From: Acidobacteriota bacterium
GTDB lineage: Bacteria > Acidobacteriota > Terriglobia > UBA7540
Assembly (NCBI GenBank): GCA_021789565.1
Contig: JAJYJL010000515.1
Span: 1-6,351 of the forward strand
Direction of reading: 5' to 3'
DNA: 6,351 nt
A program made the translations under genes and the position numbers. How positions within the stretch are numbered: position 1 is the first letter of the stretch; each line of letters begins with the position of its first letter. The notes beneath the pieces were generated by a model. It was not told where the DNA came from. It saw nothing but the letters and a program-made list of their open reading frames with translations, and ran no database searches. This document shows positions 5,452 to 6,351 of the stretch, piece by piece.

Positions 5452-6351
5452 TCAAGAAGGCTCTTTCTCCAGGCTCTTTTCCAGTTGAAGCTGGCGGTAG
5501 GCTTCGCTGCGGGAGATGCCGCGGGCGCGCGCGACGGACTTCAGGGCGCTGCGCTCATCCATCCCTTCGCTTGCCCTGAGTCTTTCGACCTCCGCCCGGA
5601 CGGACTGGCCGTTCCCGTCGCCCGGTTGCGGAGCTGCGCCCGGCCCCAGGATGACCGTCAGTTCGCCTTTCCGCGGCGACTTCTCGATCAGATCGTAAAT
5701 CTCCGCCACCGTCCCTCGCAGGAATTCCTCGTGGACCTTCGTCACCTCCCGCGCAATCACGATTTCGCGGTCGCCGAGAATTTCATGAACGTCGCGCAAG
5801 GATTCAACAATGCGATGCGGCGCTTCATATAGGACAATGGTTTTCTCGAACCCGGCCAGCGCCGCCAGCGCCTTGCGGCGCGCCGACCTCCTGGCCGGCA
5901 AAAATCCTGTGAAAATGAATTCGTTCATGGGAAGCCCGGCCCCGCTGAGCGCCGCCACCATGGCCGAGGGGCCCGGCACCGGCACCACCGGAATCTTGTG
6001 CCGGACGGCCAGATGGACCAGCCGAAAACCGGGATCGGAAAGCACCGGCGAGCCGGCATCGGAGACAAGGGAGATCACGCTTCCCTGCTCCATTTCAAGA
6101 ACCAGTTCCGGCCCGCGCGTCATCTCATTGTGTTCGTGGTAACTGATGATCCGGGTGCGGATTTCGTAATGATTCAGGAGCTTCAGGGTCCGGCGGGTAT
6201 CCTCGCAGGCGATCAGGTCTGAAGCCTTCAGGGTGTTCAGCGCCCGCAGAGTGATGTCTTCCAGATTGCCAATCGGCGTCCCCACAACGTAGAGCTTGCC
6301 AGCCGGAAGACGCGAAGGTGGGTAACGGGCGGGGAGGTTGGATATTTTCAT
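5452..6351 (-). CDS. rsmI: 16S rRNA (cytidine-1402 2'-O)-methyltransferase RsmI
   Basis: RsmI transfers a methyl group from S-adenosylmethionine to the 2'-OH of C1402 in 16S rRNA, fine-tuning the ribosomal P site; RsmH adds the base methyl at the same nucleotide. The 299-residue product (E. coli: 286) has the tetrapyrrole-methylase fold with every diagnostic block: LYVVGTPIGNLEDITLRAL at 20-38, ACEDTR at 48-53, SYHEHNE at 70-76, SLVSDAGSPVLSDPG at 94-108, VPVPGPSA at 123-130, GFLPARR at 149-155, YEAPHR at 175-180 and AREVTKVHEEF at 200-210. The small C-terminal helical domain follows at about 250-293. The first 18 residues are a variable extension. The ATG is the last codon of the window, so its ribosome site and any earlier start cannot be seen, but the position fits the family. 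It converges on dus. Confidence 0.96.
   Translation of the reverse strand: MKISNLPARYPPSRLPAGKLYVVGTPIGNLEDITLRALNTLKASDLIACEDTRRTLKLLNHYEIRTRIISYHEHNEMTRGPELVLEMEQGSVISLVSDAGSPVLSDPGFRLVHLAVRHKIPVVPVPGPSAMVAALSGAGLPMNEFIFTGFLPARRSARRKALAALAGFEKTIVLYEAPHRIVESLRDVHEILGDREIVIAREVTKVHEEFLRGTVAEIYDLIEKSPRKGELTVILGPGAAPQPGDGNGQSVRAEVERLRASEGMDERSALKSVARARGISRSEAYRQLQLEKSLEKEPS

Noticed and set aside
5329..5832. A 167-codon + strand open frame running from the spacer into antisense rsmI
   Set aside because: Most of it is the complement of well-conserved RsmI codons, and its first part overlaps the repeat palindrome.
1..6351. A new defence, secretion or biosynthetic system
   Set aside because: All six genes belong to recognised housekeeping families; only the repeat pair is unexplained.

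Overview
This 6.35-kb, GC-rich window is a stretch of bacterial housekeeping chromosome. Six protein genes fill most of it, and two copies of a structured intergenic repeat fill most of the rest. The gene set, the style of the proteins (single-parvulin SurA-like protein, YhaM-type HD nuclease, divergent FabZ) and the palindromic intergenic repeats look most like an uncultured or soil Acidobacteriota. That assignment is an inference from general family knowledge; there is no rRNA or other marker here to prove it.

Layout on the + strand: the C-terminal third of mfd (transcription-repair coupling factor, cut by the window's left edge); a 98-bp spacer; a secreted SurA-like parvulin-fold chaperone; 21 bp later a YhaM-like OB-fold/HD-domain 3'-5' exoribonuclease; a 236-bp spacer holding repeat copy 1; fabZ (3-hydroxyacyl-ACP dehydratase); and a dus tRNA-dihydrouridine synthase whose start overlaps the end of fabZ. 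On the - strand, converging on dus across a 218-bp spacer with repeat copy 2, lies rsmI (16S rRNA C1402 2'-O-methyltransferase). Its start codon is the last three bases of the window.

The genes cover DNA repair at stalled transcription, envelope protein folding, RNA turnover, fatty acid synthesis, and tRNA and rRNA modification. They form no dedicated pathway. surA-like/yhaM-like and fabZ/dus are probably two small co-transcribed pairs. I see no CRISPR array, defence system, toxin-antitoxin pair, transposase, tRNA or prophage gene.

The most interesting element is the pair of roughly 160-bp repeats at about 3464-3627 and 5180-5338. Both lie immediately 3' of a + strand gene in the same orientation. 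They share three inverted-repeat blocks at almost identical spacing, and their stems are kept by paired base changes although the sequences have diverged. Copy 2 has run into the 3' end of dus: it appears to encode the last 17 residues and the stop codon. Smaller observations are the loss of both conserved parvulin histidines in the SurA-like protein and an altered active-site loop in FabZ.
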